Shown here: piece after piece, positions 13,152 through 13,611 of the stretch
How positions within the stretch are numbered: position 1 is the first letter of the stretch
Layout of the letters: each line of letters opens with the position of its first letter
Source of the DNA: Clostridia bacterium
GTDB lineage: Bacteria > Bacillota > Clostridia > Christensenellales > Aristaeellaceae
Direction of reading: 5' to 3'
DNA length: 13,611 nucleotides
Assembly: GCA_017471125.1 (NCBI GenBank)
Contig: JAFUWR010000128.1
Coordinates: 1 to 13,611, forward strand
Notes under the pieces: model-generated
Database searches by the model: none
The model's input: only the letters and a program-made list of their open reading frames with translations
What the model was told of the DNA's origin: nothing
Made by a program: the position numbers and the translations under genes

Positions 13152-13611
13152 TTATTGTAATAACATATCGTATATGACACAGGCCGTCACCGCCTCCACC
13201 ACCGGCACGGCGCGGGGCACGACGCAGGGGTCGTGGCGCCCCTTGACCTGGAGCAGGGCGTCCTCCCCGCGGGAGAGGGACACGCTCTGCTGGTGGAGGG
13301 CGATGGACGGGGTGGGCTTGAACGCGGCGCGGACGACGACGGGCATGCCCGTGGTGATGCCGCCCAGCGCCCCGCCGTGGCGGTTGGTGTCGGTGACCAC
13401 GCGGCCGTCCTCCATGCGGTAGGCGTCGTTGTGGCGGCTGCCGCGGAGCCGCGCGGCCTCGAAGCCCAGCCCGAACTCCACGCCCCGCACGGCGGGGATG
13501 CCGAACAGCGCCCGGGCCAGCCGGTTCTCCACGCCGTCGAACATGGGCTCGCCCAGCCCCGCGGGCACGCCCGTGGCGAAGCACTCCACCACGTCGCCCA
13601 CCGAGTCGCCC
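13152..13611 (-). CDS. aroC: Chorismate synthase, C-terminal part (cut by window edge)
   Basis: Final enzyme of the shikimate pathway, converting EPSP to chorismate with reduced FMN. The 152 visible residues are the C-terminal portion (family about 360-390). They start GDSVGDVVECFATGVPAGLGEP, then RLARALFGIPAVRGVEFG, GSRHNDAY, TNRHGGALGGITTGMPVVVRAAFKPTPSI and a normal tail. These are hallmark chorismate synthase blocks. The start lies beyond the right edge. It is followed 12 bases later by pheA, whose ribosome binding site touches the aroC stop codon. Confidence 0.96.
   Translation of the reverse strand, partial: GDSVGDVVECFATGVPAGLGEPMFDGVENRLARALFGIPAVRGVEFGLGFEAARLRGSRHNDAYRMEDGRVVTDTNRHGGALGGITTGMPVVVRAAFKPTPSIALHQQSVSLSRGEDALLQVKGRHDPCVVPRAVPVVEAVTACVIYDMLLQ

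Overview
The window is GC-rich bacterial DNA that looks like a high-GC member of the Clostridia (Bacillota). The evidence is an IspH fused to four S1 RNA-binding domains (a fusion known from Clostridia), a type III glutamine synthetase, strong GGAGG-type ribosome binding sites, sigma-A-like promoters, and a secreted protein with a proline/threonine linker and a C-terminal Cys/His domain. I cannot place it below class level from sequence alone. The window is chromosomal core DNA. What is unusual is the intergenic space, which is full of short tandem heptamers and compact hairpins.

Layout. (1) 1-2621, minus strand: a tight operon tatD > sbcD > sbcC (sbcC cut by the left edge), with overlapping genes and a clear promoter at 2655-2683. 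(2) 2743-3525, plus strand: a divergently transcribed secreted protein of unknown function. (3) 3526-4056: no credible gene, but G-rich heptamers, then a chain of short-loop hairpins, then a candidate promoter with a perfect 14-bp palindrome. (4) 4057-5451, plus: a MATE-family efflux transporter. (5) 5452-5833: heptamers, a MITE-like element with 14-bp terminal inverted repeats, three more hairpins, a third heptamer family and a bidirectional terminator. (6) 5834-7792, minus: IspH-S1 fusion. (7) 7995-10100, minus: glnN-type glutamine synthetase III with its own promoter. (8) 10179-13611, minus: an aromatic amino acid cluster, aroC (3' part) > pheA (chorismate mutase/prephenate dehydratase) > aroE-aroK fusion > aroQ.

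How the genes work together. The aro/phe cluster covers 3-dehydroquinate dehydration (AroQ), reduction to shikimate and its phosphorylation (AroE-AroK), chorismate formation (AroC) and the branch to phenylpyruvate (PheA). The remaining steps (aroF/G, aroB, aroA, tyrA) are not in the window and may lie upstream of aroC. Glutamine synthetase III and IspH-S1 follow on the same strand but appear to be separately promoted. SbcCD and TatD are nucleases of DNA repair or metabolism.

Most notable signal. Arrays of 7-bp repeats start right after the stop codons of three genes (2743-3525, the MATE gene, pheA), with the G-rich strand being the sense strand. A fourth lies just past the terminator of ispH-S1 in the same sense. 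Close by are families of hairpins whose flanks are conserved while the inner arms differ but stay complementary, often with a 3-nt loop. No encoded enzyme in the window explains them.
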